NCBI GenBank assembly: GCA_029777885.1
Contig: JAKORJ010000096.1
Location: 1-39,654, forward strand
Direction: 5' to 3'
DNA from: Bacillota bacterium
GTDB lineage: Bacteria > Bacillota > Clostridia > Caldicoprobacterales > DTU083
Length of the DNA: 39,654 nt
Shown here one piece after another: positions 16,996 through 24,933 of this stretch. The position numbers were made by a program, and so were the translations under genes. Position 1 is the first letter of the stretch. Each line of letters starts with the position of its first letter. The notes under the pieces were generated by a model. It saw only the letters and a program-made list of their open reading frames with translations, was not told where the DNA came from and made no database searches.

Positions 16996-18262
16996 CAAGG
17001 ATGGCAGGATCCTGTTCACCGAGGAGATGAAAAAGGAATACACGATATTGATGCCCATGATGTTGCCCATCCATTTCAGACTTTTCAAAAACATCCTGCT
17101 GCGTCACGGCTACAAGGCAGTCCTGCTAGAAACGGACCATCCCCGCATCGTTGACGAGGGGTTGCAAAGCGTGCACAATGACACCTGCTATCCCGCCCTG
17201 CTTGTGATCGGCCAGCTTCTGGACGCGCTTAAAACCAGGAAATATGACATCAACAAAACTGCGCTCATAATAACCCAGACCGGTGGCGGGTGCCGGGCAT
17301 CCAACTATATCCACCTGCTGAGAAAGGCGCTTAAGCGGAACGGGCTAGGCCATATACCGGTGATTTCATTCAATATAGGCGGTATGGAGAAGAATCCTGG
17401 TTTCAAGCTTTCGATTGGGCTTATCATACAGATTGTATATGCGATCCTCTATGGTGACTTGCTCATGCTCCTGGCCAACCAGACCCGTCCCTATGAGATA
17501 AACAAGGGGGAAACCGACAGGCTGGTAGCTGAATGGACCGACAGGATCGGCAATAAGCTTAGGGGCAGCACTATACTGAACAACAGAAGCGTCAGAAGGG
17601 ATTTTGACGCTATAGTATCGGATTTTGCCAGGATACCGGTCATGATGACTCAAAAGATCAAGGTAGGCGTGGTCGGTGAGATATATATGAAGTACTCGCC
17701 CCTGGGCAACAACAACCTGGAAAGCTTCCTGCTCAGTGAAGGTGTGGAAGTCGTCGTGCCCGGGCTGATGGATTTTGTCCTGTACTGTGTGGACAATGCC
17801 ATCACTGATACTAAAATGTACGGCATGAACAGGCTTAAGGGATCCCTGGCCATACCCCTGAAGAAATACCTGGAAAAGCTTCAGAACATGCTTATAAGCT
17901 CAGTAAAAAAAGAAGCCTCTTTCACAGCCCCCTCACCCTTTGAACATGTGAAGAGCCTGATCAAGGGCTATGTGGGCAGCGGCAACAAAATGGGAGAAGG
18001 CTGGCTGCTTACCGCTGAAATGCTGGAGCTCATAGACGCCGGAGTGGAAAACATCATTTGCACCCAGCCCTTCGGCTGTCTTCCCAACCATATAGTCGGC
18101 AAGGGCATGATCAGGAAGATCAGGGAGAATCACAATAACGCCAACATCGTAGCTGTTGATTACGATTCCGGTGCCACCAGGATCAATCAAGAGAACCGAA
18201 TAAAGCTTATGCTGTCGGTAGCTAAGCTGAATATGCAAAAAGCGGCAGCCCGCTCGGTATAG
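16973..18262 (+). CDS. 2-hydroxyacyl-CoA dehydratase-like partner of the activase
   Basis: The predicted protein is 429 residues. It resembles the C-terminal part of the large (about 1,400-residue) activase-related proteins of Clostridia and, distantly, the HgdA/HgdB dehydratase subunits. Conserved Cys occur in HNDTCYPALL, TQTGGGCRASNY and CTQPFGCLPNH, candidates for Fe-S ligation. It begins 23 nt inside the activase gene in a different frame, with its own AGGGGGTG 6 nt before the ATG, so translation is probably coupled. The pair probably forms one electron-activating complex; the substrate is unknown, and no CoA-transferase or dehydratase alpha/beta genes are nearby. It could be a natural split of the fused family or a frameshifted fusion; the good ribosome-binding site favours a genuine second gene. 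Confidence 0.75.
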   Translation: MKTNLQYDKDGRILFTEEMKKEYTILMPMMLPIHFRLFKNILLRHGYKAVLLETDHPRIVDEGLQSVHNDTCYPALLVIGQLLDALKTRKYDINKTALIITQTGGGCRASNYIHLLRKALKRNGLGHIPVISFNIGGMEKNPGFKLSIGLIIQIVYAILYGDLLMLLANQTRPYEINKGETDRLVAEWTDRIGNKLRGSTILNNRSVRRDFDAIVSDFARIPVMMTQKIKVGVVGEIYMKYSPLGNNNLESFLLSEGVEVVVPGLMDFVLYCVDNAITDTKMYGMNRLKGSLAIPLKKYLEKLQNMLISSVKKEASFTAPSPFEHVKSLIKGYVGSGNKMGEGWLLTAEMLELIDAGVENIICTQPFGCLPNHIVGKGMIRKIRENHNNANIVAVDYDSGATRINQENRIKLMLSVAKLNMQKAAARSV

Positions 18263-18281
18263 GGCTGCTGTTTCAGCCCTA
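18260..18281. terminator. Hairpin between convergent dehydratase-like and galE genes
   Basis: TAGGGCTG (18260-18267) and CAGCCCTA (18274-18281) form a perfect 8-bp stem with a 6-nt loop. An alternative plus-strand stem pairs 18245-18251 with 18262-18268. Neither has a long U-tract, so termination is plausible but weakly supported. The outer bases of each arm are the stop codons of the two converging genes. Confidence 0.45.
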
Positions 18282-19286
18282 GTAACCATTTGGGTTCTGC
18301 CGCTGCCATCTCCATGTATCTTCGCACATTTTATGAAGGTCATATCTGGCTTCCCAGCCCAATTCCCTTTTTGCCTTGCCGGGATCAGCATAGCATATAT
18401 CTATGTCGCCGGGGCGCCTGTCCGTTATCCTGTAGGGTATTTGCCTGCCTGAGGCAGCCTCGAAGGCGCGAACCATATCAAGCACGGAATAACCCTTTCC
18501 GGTCCCCAGGTTGTAAACAACGAGGCCGCAGTTTTCATCCAGCTTTTTAAGGGCGGCTATATGCCCGTCAGCCAAATCTACTACATGGATATAGTCCCTT
18601 ACCCCGGTCCCGTCCTTGGTGTCGTAGTCATTGCCGAATACCTTGAGCTCATCCAGCCTGCCTACCGCAACCTGGGAAATATACGGCATAAGGTTGTTGG
18701 GTATGTCGTTGGGATCCTCGCCTATCAGGCCACTTTCATGAGCGCCTACAGGGTTGAAGTATCTCAATATCGCTATGTTCATTGAAGGATTTGCATTATA
18801 GATGTCACCCAGCATCTGTTCGATCATCAGCTTGGTCCGCCCGTACGGATTGGTCGCAGACAGCCTGGCATCCTCCCTTATCGGCACTGTCTCAGGCTTT
18901 CCGTAAACCGTAGCTGATGAGCTGAACACGAAATTCCTGACTCCGTACTTCAGCATCGTTTCGATCACGGTGATAGCCGAAAGCAGGTTGTTCCGATAAT
19001 AAGCCAAAGGCTTTTCCACTGATTCCCCTACTGCCTTGTATCCGGCAAAGTGGATCACCGCGTCTATTTTAGCTTCACTGAAGATCTGATCGACCGCTGC
19101 ACTGTCACAAACATCGGCCTTGTAAAACTTCAGCTTTTTCCCGGTGATCTGCTGAACCCGCTTAAGGGCTTCCTCCTTGCTGTTGCTAAGGTTATCTGCT
19201 ACGATCACGTCATAGCCGGCATTCAAAAGCTGCACGCATGTGTGACTGCCGATATAACCTGCGCCACCTGTTACTAATACAGTCAT
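18279..19286 (-). CDS. galE: UDP-glucose 4-epimerase
   Basis: The predicted protein is 335 residues and cytoplasmic. It is an extended short-chain dehydrogenase with the NAD-binding GGAGYIGSH motif at the N-terminus, catalytic Ser in FSSSATVYG and the Tyr/Lys pair in NPYGRTKLM. Family motifs NPVGAH and [18 protein letters not shown] are present. It interconverts UDP-glucose and UDP-galactose for the Leloir pathway and surface glycans. Length is normal for GalE. The ATG at 19286 has AAAGGAG 10 nt upstream. It lies 33 nt after the CBS-ACT gene and may be read through from the liv operon; no galK or galT is present. Confidence 0.93.
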   Translation of the reverse strand: MTVLVTGGAGYIGSHTCVQLLNAGYDVIVADNLSNSKEEALKRVQQITGKKLKFYKADVCDSAAVDQIFSEAKIDAVIHFAGYKAVGESVEKPLAYYRNNLLSAITVIETMLKYGVRNFVFSSSATVYGKPETVPIREDARLSATNPYGRTKLMIEQMLGDIYNANPSMNIAILRYFNPVGAHESGLIGEDPNDIPNNLMPYISQVAVGRLDELKVFGNDYDTKDGTGVRDYIHVVDLADGHIAALKKLDENCGLVVYNLGTGKGYSVLDMVRAFEAASGRQIPYRITDRRPGDIDICYADPGKAKRELGWEARYDLHKMCEDTWRWQRQNPNGY

Positions 19287-19319
19287 GATGTCCAAGCTCC
19301 TTTATAGATGATTGCTCAA

Positions 19320-19961
19320 TCACTTGTTCTGAAGTTTGTTCAGTATGATAAACCCATTTTCCTGTATGGATTTTTCAATCTCTTCCGTATCCAGCAGGTT
19401 TATCCCGACGACTATCGCGCTTTTTCCGTTAAGCCCCCTATATACTGCTACCCTTGTTATATTTGCCCCGTGCTTGCTTATTATGCTCGTTAGATTTGAC
19501 ATGATGCCCGGCTCGTCGACTGCTTCTATAGTGAGCCGCGTCCCTTTTTCCCTAAAGCCCAGAAGCTCGATGAAAGCGTCAAAAATATCACTCTCGGTGA
19601 TGATGCCCACCAGCTTGCCATCCTCCACCACTGGCAGGAAACCCACCTTTTGATCCCTCATCAGGGTGGCAGCCTCCTCCAAAAGCGCATCCGGAGATAT
19701 TGTCACTATATTTTTCGACATAATCTGCTTGATCTTTGTTTTAGCCAGCAAATATGTGATTTCTCCTACGCTGAGCGATGTGGCCTTTGAAGGCGAAGCT
19801 GACTGGATATCCTCCCTGGATACGATCCCCACGAGCTTGCCGTTTTTCATGACCGGAAGGCGCCTGACCCCGTGCTGGGCCATGATCTCGTGGGCTTCCG
19901 GAATGGTCTGGTCAGGAGAAATGGTAAACGGATTGGCCTTCATTTTGTTTCTAACGAACAT
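19320..19961 (-). CDS. CBS-pair and ACT domain protein (AcuB-like)
   Basis: The predicted protein is 213 residues and soluble. Two CBS motifs come first (HGVRRLPVMKNGKLVGIVSREDI, here split over residues about 26-50, and VGFLPVVEDGKLVGIITESDI around 106-126). A C-terminal ACT domain follows (LTIEAVDEPGIMSNLTSIIS, IVVGI). CBS pairs bind adenine nucleotides and ACT domains commonly bind amino acids, so this looks like a small sensor. AcuB of Bacillus has the same architecture. The ATG lies 5 nt after the livF stop with GGGGG upstream, so it is cotranscribed with the branched-chain amino-acid transporter. Regulation of that transport or of its metabolism is an inference. Confidence 0.8.
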   Translation of the reverse strand: MFVRNKMKANPFTISPDQTIPEAHEIMAQHGVRRLPVMKNGKLVGIVSREDIQSASPSKATSLSVGEITYLLAKTKIKQIMSKNIVTISPDALLEEAATLMRDQKVGFLPVVEDGKLVGIITESDIFDAFIELLGFREKGTRLTIEAVDEPGIMSNLTSIISKHGANITRVAVYRGLNGKSAIVVGINLLDTEEIEKSIQENGFIILNKLQNK

Positions 19962-19966
19962 CGATC

Positions 19967-20671
19967 TCAACCCCCTAAATACGCTTTCTTGATATCCTCG
20001 CTTTGAGCCAGCTCTTCCCCGCTTCCTGATATGACTATTGACCCGGTCTCCAGCACATAGGCACGGTCCGCCGTCTTCAGCGCCATGCTGGCGTTCTGTT
20101 CGACAAGCAGTATGGTGGTACCGGATTCATTTATCGATTTTATTATATTAAATATTTCCTGTACCAGCAACGGTGCAAGACCCATAGAAGGCTCATCAAG
20201 GAAAAGGATCCTGGGACGGCTCATCATAGCCCGCCCTATCGCAAGCATCTGCTGCTCGCCCCCGGACAGGGTACCTGCAGATTGCCTGCGCCTGTCATAC
20301 AGGATCGGAAAGTGCTCGTACACTTTATTAAGGTCTTTGGCGATCCCTTGCTTATCCCTGCGCAGATATGCCCCCAGCTCCAGGTTTTCCAGCACCGTCA
20401 TCGCGGGGAAAACCCTTCTTCCTTCCGGGACATGGGAGATCCCAAGCCTTACCCTTTCCTTTGCCGGCAGGCCGGTTATATCAGCCCCATCCAATGATAT
20501 GGTACCGGATTTTGGCTTGATCAAACCGGATATCGTCCTGAGGGTCGTCGTTTTGCCTGCGCCGTTGGCCCCTATAAGCGTAACGATTTCACCATCATTG
20601 ACAGTGAGCGAAACACCTTTAAGGGCATGTATGACTCCGAAATATACATTAAGATCCCTGATCTCAAGCAT
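19967..20671 (-). CDS. livF: Branched-chain amino acid ABC transporter ATPase LivF
   Basis: The predicted protein is 234 residues, the usual LivF size. It has Walker A GANGAGKTT, signature LSGGEQQMLAIGRA, Walker B ILFLDEPSMGLAP and the switch region LLVEQNA. The LLVEQN sequence and short C-terminus separate LivF from LivG. Its start overlaps the livG stop by 8 nt, indicating translational coupling. It powers uptake through LivHM together with LivG. Confidence 0.94.
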   Translation of the reverse strand: MLEIRDLNVYFGVIHALKGVSLTVNDGEIVTLIGANGAGKTTTLRTISGLIKPKSGTISLDGADITGLPAKERVRLGISHVPEGRRVFPAMTVLENLELGAYLRRDKQGIAKDLNKVYEHFPILYDRRRQSAGTLSGGEQQMLAIGRAMMSRPRILFLDEPSMGLAPLLVQEIFNIIKSINESGTTILLVEQNASMALKTADRAYVLETGSIVISGSGEELAQSEDIKKAYLGG

Positions 20672-21449
20672 CTATTGCATCCTCCCCGAGATAAGCCGTT
20701 ATTACCCGCTCATTGGACTTGATCTCATCCGGCGTCCCGCTGGCAATGACCGAGCCAAAATCCAGTACATATATTCGCTCGCAAATCTTCATCACAAGTG
20801 ACATATCATGCTCGATAAGCAGGATAGTCAGGTTGAACAGCCTGCGGACCTTACGGATGATCTCGGACAACTGGGCCGTTTCTGCAGGGTTCACGCCAGC
20901 GGCCGGTTCATCCAGCAGAAGAAGCTTTGGCCTTGAGGCAAGGGCACGGGCGATCTCCAGGTGGCGCTGCTCGCCGTAAGGAAGATTCCTGGCCAGTTCA
21001 TCCATCTTCCCGTCCAGGTTGAATATCTTAAGCAGCTCTATGCTTTCATCTATGATCCTTTGCTCATCTCTCCGGTACCTGGGCAGGTGCAAAAAGCATG
21101 ACAGCAGCCCGTATTTCACGCTACAGTGCATGGCTATGCGAACGTTGTCCAGGACCGTCAGGTCCTTGAACAGCCGTATGTTTTGAAATGTTCTGGCAAT
21201 TCCTGCATTGCAGATCTTATGCGGTTTCAGGCCATGTATGGTTTTCCCATGACTTCCGTCAAAGAGGGTTATGGTCCCGGAAGTAGGCGCATACATACCG
21301 GTTATCAGGTTGAAAACTGTTGTTTTCCCCGCACCGTTGGGACCGATCAGGCCTACCAGTTCCCCCTGGTTGATGACCATGTTCACCTTGGATACCGCCA
21401 TCAATCCACCAAAGGATTTGGTGAGCTTCTTTGCTTCAAGCAGCTTCAT
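20664..21449 (-). CDS. livG: Branched-chain amino acid ABC transporter ATPase LivG
   Basis: The predicted protein is 261 residues. Walker A reads GPNGAGKTT, the Q-loop region ARTFQNIRLFKDLTVLDNV is typical of LivG, the signature region is LPYGEQRHLEIARAL (the YGEQR variant usual for LivG), Walker B is LLLLDEPAAGVNP and the switch is LLIEHDMSLV. It overlaps livM by 4 nt (ATGA) and livF by 8 nt. It is the second ATPase of the transporter. Confidence 0.94.
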   Translation of the reverse strand: MKLLEAKKLTKSFGGLMAVSKVNMVINQGELVGLIGPNGAGKTTVFNLITGMYAPTSGTITLFDGSHGKTIHGLKPHKICNAGIARTFQNIRLFKDLTVLDNVRIAMHCSVKYGLLSCFLHLPRYRRDEQRIIDESIELLKIFNLDGKMDELARNLPYGEQRHLEIARALASRPKLLLLDEPAAGVNPAETAQLSEIIRKVRRLFNLTILLIEHDMSLVMKICERIYVLDFGSVIASGTPDEIKSNERVITAYLGEDAIDA

Positions 21450-22510
21450 CCCTCAAACCTCCCCTTGCTGGCAGATTTATCCCCGCCGTGTTTCCCGGTC
21501 CCTTTTGTGATCGACCTGACGGCGCTTAATACCTTGGCAGGCATCGCCTTAAGCCATGCAATGGCTTCTTTGCGGAGCTCAACAAGCATGGCCACTGAAA
21601 GCTCCCTTGAACCCATCAAGCCACCGGGGCGGAACAGCATGATCAATATCAGCAGGACCGCGTAGAGCACCATGCGGATTGCAGCAAATGATTGCAGGAA
21701 TGATGATATCAGGGCAAGAACGGCTGCAGCCAGGATCGATCCGGACAAGCTGCCCAGGCCTCCGAGGACCACAACAACAAGTATGTCGATCGACTTGGAA
21801 AAGCCAAACAGGTTAGGCTCTATGAAATAGAAATAGGATGCATAGACAGCCCCTGCAACCCCTGCGAAAAATGAGCCTATCATAAAGGCCATGACTTTGT
21901 ACTTTGTTGTGTTTATTCCAACCGCCTCCGCGGCGATCTCATCCTCTCGGATCGAAATGCAGGCCCTGCCGTGAGAGGACTTCACAAAGTTGGATATGAG
22001 TACAACAGTCATGACAGTCAACACAAACAGCCAGAACCAGTTGACAAAGCGGTACTGAAGATAAAGGCCGGCAGCACCGTTAGTTATGGAATCCAGGTTG
22101 ATAAACATAACGCGGATTATCTCAGACAAGCCCAGTGTAGCAATGGCCAGGTAATCACCTTTCAGCCTGAGTGTGGGCAGGCCTACAAGTAAACCTGCAA
22201 AGGCTGCCAGCATGGCTCCTAATATAACACCGGCTATAAATCCATAAACCGTAGGCACCCTCTGAATAGTCAGGGCGCAGGCATATGCGCCTATCGACAT
22301 GAAGCCTGCATGCCCCAGTGAGAATTGCCCTGTAAAGCCCGTTATCAGATTCAGGCTTACAGCCAGTATTATGTTGATGCATATTGTCGCCAGGATATCC
22401 TGATAGTAATAGTTGATAATATTGAACTGGATCAGGAGCTGGACAATAAAGAAGGTTACTAAGAGCGCCAGGGGTTTTATCAATGCTTTTTTGTTCAGCT
22501 GCTTGACCAT
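21446..22510 (-). CDS. livM: Branched-chain amino acid ABC transporter permease LivM
   Basis: The predicted protein is 354 residues with about eight to ten membrane helices. Family motifs include NLITGFTGQFSLGHAGFMSIGAY near the start (here quoted in part: GQFSLGHAGFM), LRLKGDYLAIATLG and GGLGSLSGSILAA. A polar tail of about 45 residues follows the last helix (SRELSVAMLVELRK onward), longer than the typical LivM ending. It starts 3 nt after the livH stop, behind AGAAGGTG. It forms the channel with LivH. Confidence 0.93.
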   Translation of the reverse strand: MVKQLNKKALIKPLALLVTFFIVQLLIQFNIINYYYQDILATICINIILAVSLNLITGFTGQFSLGHAGFMSIGAYACALTIQRVPTVYGFIAGVILGAMLAAFAGLLVGLPTLRLKGDYLAIATLGLSEIIRVMFINLDSITNGAAGLYLQYRFVNWFWLFVLTVMTVVLISNFVKSSHGRACISIREDEIAAEAVGINTTKYKVMAFMIGSFFAGVAGAVYASYFYFIEPNLFGFSKSIDILVVVVLGGLGSLSGSILAAAVLALISSFLQSFAAIRMVLYAVLLILIMLFRPGGLMGSRELSVAMLVELRKEAIAWLKAMPAKVLSAVRSITKGTGKHGGDKSASKGRFEG

Positions 22511-22513
22511 TGC

Positions 22514-23401
22514 TCACACCTTCTCTCTAACATTTCTGCCCAGCAAGCCTGCAGGCTTCACTATCAGTATCAGGATCAGGATGGCAAACACGACCGCATC
22601 CCTATACATCGAATAGCCATAACCAGCGACGAAGGTTTCCACCATCCCTATGAAATAACCTCCGATCATAGCGCCGGGAATTATACCTATGCCACCGAAG
22701 ACCGCCGCGACGAAGGCCTTTAGCCCGGGCAACAAGCCCATAAGGGGGTTGATAGAGTTGTAATATAATCCAACCAGGACCCCAGCTGCTCCGGCCAGGG
22801 CTGAACCCAGGGCAAAGGTAAAAGAGATCGTGGTATCAACATTGATACCCATGAGCTCTGCAGCGTCCACATCCAGCGAAACTGCCCTCATGGCTTTTCC
22901 TATCCTGGTCCTCTTGACCGTTAACTGCAGCAAGACCATCAACAGTACAGTCACGCTAACTATCATCAGCTGCATGAAGGTCAAATTTATGTTGCCAAGC
23001 TTTATGCCAGCCGACATTGACTTCACGATGTGGGGAGGAAATGTCCTGACCTGAGGCGATACGAAATACATGGTCCCGTATTCTAGGAACAATGAAACAC
23101 CGATCGCTGTGATAAGTACAGCTATCCGTGTTGCATTCCTTAAAGGTTTATAGGCTATTTTTTCTATAAGCACGCCCAGCAAAGTGCAAAGTATCATGGC
23201 AATCAACAGGGAAGGAACAACACCCAGGTGGAGAAAGGTCATGCAATAATAACCTATATAAGCCCCCAGCATATATACGTCGCAATGCGCAAAATTTATA
23301 AGCTTTATGATACCGTATACCATCGTATAGCCCAAGGCTATCAGCGCATATATGCTACCCAGCGATATGCCGTTTATGATCTGCTGTATAAACTGATCCA
23401 T
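22514..23401 (-). CDS. livH: Branched-chain amino acid ABC transporter permease LivH
   Basis: The predicted protein is 295 residues with about eight helices. Family motifs: QQIINGISLGSIYALIALGY at the N-terminus, INFAHCDVYMLGAY, and the coupling segment GIGIIPGAMIGGYFIGM. The ATG at 23401 follows GGAAGGG. It is separated from livK by 158 nt containing a strong hairpin. It is the first permease gene of the liv operon. Confidence 0.93.
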   Translation of the reverse strand: MDQFIQQIINGISLGSIYALIALGYTMVYGIIKLINFAHCDVYMLGAYIGYYCMTFLHLGVVPSLLIAMILCTLLGVLIEKIAYKPLRNATRIAVLITAIGVSLFLEYGTMYFVSPQVRTFPPHIVKSMSAGIKLGNINLTFMQLMIVSVTVLLMVLLQLTVKRTRIGKAMRAVSLDVDAAELMGINVDTTISFTFALGSALAGAAGVLVGLYYNSINPLMGLLPGLKAFVAAVFGGIGIIPGAMIGGYFIGMVETFVAGYGYSMYRDAVVFAILILILIVKPAGLLGRNVREKV

Positions 23402-23473
23402 GGTTATCCCTTCCTTTAATTACCTGTTAATGCCAAATACACTGGATATCTAGTCCAATTCTTTTTTGAAAAC

Positions 23474-23504
23474 GCATATAAGTGGGTATAACCCACTTAT
23501 ATGC
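23474..23504 (-). other. Intercistronic stem-loop between livK and livH
   Basis: A perfect 14-bp inverted repeat (23474-23487 with 23491-23504) has a 3-nt centre. In the direction of transcription it is followed by GTTTTC, only four U residues, so it may be a partial terminator or a 3'-end stabiliser of livK mRNA. Its position parallels the oppA-oppB stem-loop. Confidence 0.65.
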
Positions 23505-23559
23505 AAATACAAGCCTTTGATTTAATATTTTGCATGTAATTAGGATTAATACCTGTGGA

Positions 23560-24711
23560 TTAGTTGCCTGCCCTTATTGTGGATACCTGTTTGCCGTTTT
23601 GCAGTTCGATTATTATCAGGGCCTTAACAGGGTCGTGGTTCTCATCGATGCTGAAGGAACCGGTCACGCCTTCGAAGTCCTTGGTAGCTTCCAGCGCATC
23701 CTTGACTGCCTCACCGGTCAAGCTTTCAGCCCTCTTTATACCGTCAGCCACAAAGTAGGCCAGGTCATAACCCAGTGCGCTGAACGCGTCAGGTTCTTTG
23801 TTGTACTTTTTCTTGAAGCTTTCTATGAAGTCGACCACTACAGAGCTCTCATCCAGGGGCGAGTAATGGTTGGAGAAGTATACATCATTCAATGCATCTT
23901 CGCCTGCCAGATTTACAAGCTCTGGTGAATCAAAGCCGTCGGCGCCGAGGATGGGTACATCTATGTCCATCGCACGGGCCTGCTTGATTATCAGGCCGGC
24001 TTCGTTGTAGTATCCCGGTATGAATATGACATCAAAATCCTTGCCTTTGATACCAGTCAGGATGGCGTTGAAGTCGACCTCATTCTTTACATATGCCTCT
24101 TCAGCTACTATTGTACCACCTTTTTCTTCAAATGTCTGTTTAAAGCTTTCAGCAAGTCCTTTCCCGTAATCGCTGGAATTGTCCTTGATTATGACTGCCT
24201 TGGTCTTTTTGAGGTTGTTGATTGCAAAATTGGCCATTGCCTTGCCCTGGTAGGAATCATTGAAGCAAATGCGGAAAGCATATTCCTTTACATTACCGTT
24301 ATCATCCACCAGGAGTCCGTCTGCTGTTGCAGAACCTGAAGCGACTGGGATCTTGTACTGCATTGCCAGGGGTATGGTCGATCCGAATGCGCCTGATGTA
24401 GCAGGACCCAATACGGCAACGACCTTGTCCTGGGTCATGAGCCTCGTCGTAAGGGACAGGGCTAAATCAGGCTTCGATTCGTTGTCATACTTGACCAGCT
24501 TGATCTTTTTGCCGTTGATTCCGCCTGCTTCATTAATTTCATCTATGGCCAGCTCTATACCATATACCGAGCTTTGCCCATAGGTTGCTGTCTGACCTGA
24601 AAGCTCATAGTTTACGCCGATTTTGATCACATCACTGTCAGATCCTGAACCACAACTTGCTAAAGCTATGGCTGCGAATACTAATGCCAGTACCAGACTA
24701 AATCTTTTCAT
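23560..24711 (-). CDS. livK: Branched-chain amino acid-binding lipoprotein LivK/LivJ type
   Basis: The predicted precursor is 383 residues. The signal peptide ends in lipobox LASC, predicting lipidation at Cys20. The body is a type I periplasmic-binding fold of the leucine/isoleucine/valine family (GVNYELSGQTATYGQS, AIDEINEAGGINGKKI, VLGPATSGAFGSTIPLA, SSDYGKGLAESF). It captures branched-chain or related amino acids outside the membrane for LivHMGF. The ATG is preceded by GGAGGG, and the promoter is at 24739-24767. Specificity within this family (amides, aromatic acids, short-chain acids) cannot be read from sequence alone. Confidence 0.9.
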   Translation of the reverse strand: MKRFSLVLALVFAAIALASCGSGSDSDVIKIGVNYELSGQTATYGQSSVYGIELAIDEINEAGGINGKKIKLVKYDNESKPDLALSLTTRLMTQDKVVAVLGPATSGAFGSTIPLAMQYKIPVASGSATADGLLVDDNGNVKEYAFRICFNDSYQGKAMANFAINNLKKTKAVIIKDNSSDYGKGLAESFKQTFEEKGGTIVAEEAYVKNEVDFNAILTGIKGKDFDVIFIPGYYNEAGLIIKQARAMDIDVPILGADGFDSPELVNLAGEDALNDVYFSNHYSPLDESSVVVDFIESFKKKYNKEPDAFSALGYDLAYFVADGIKRAESLTGEAVKDALEATKDFEGVTGSFSIDENHDPVKALIIIELQNGKQVSTIRAGN

Positions 24712-24738
24712 CGTATCCCTCCAAATTTTTTAATACCT

Positions 24739-24767
24739 ATATTACTATACATATACATGCCAGTCAA
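24739..24767 (-). promoter_or_regulatory. Promoter of the liv operon
   Basis: On the minus strand TTGACT (24762-24767), a 17-nt spacer and TAATAT (24739-24744). The livK start lies about 28 nt beyond the -10, leaving a short leader with the ribosome-binding site. Confidence 0.7.
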
Positions 24768-24850
24768 GTACTTTAGTGAGATAAATTATTAAAATTTTAG
24801 GTGTTAGATATATACTATGCATACCTTTTGAAATAATGAATCGCCTAAAT

Positions 24851-24886
24851 AAAAAAACCCGGCCTGCGGGATTTATCCGAGGCCGG
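24851..24886 (-). terminator. Intrinsic terminator after the Re-citrate-synthase-like gene
   Basis: On the minus strand CCGGCCT (24880-24886) pairs with AGGCCGG (24859-24865), followed by G and seven U. It lies about 50 nt past the stop and insulates the downstream liv operon. Confidence 0.9.
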
Positions 24887-24933
24887 AGATTTCTTACTAT
24901 AATTATACATAGCAGCCAACTGTCGATATTGTT

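Noticed and set aside
18241-18268. Strong intrinsic terminator for the activase/dehydratase transcript
   Set aside because: A stem can form but only TGTTTC follows, too few U residues for confident termination.
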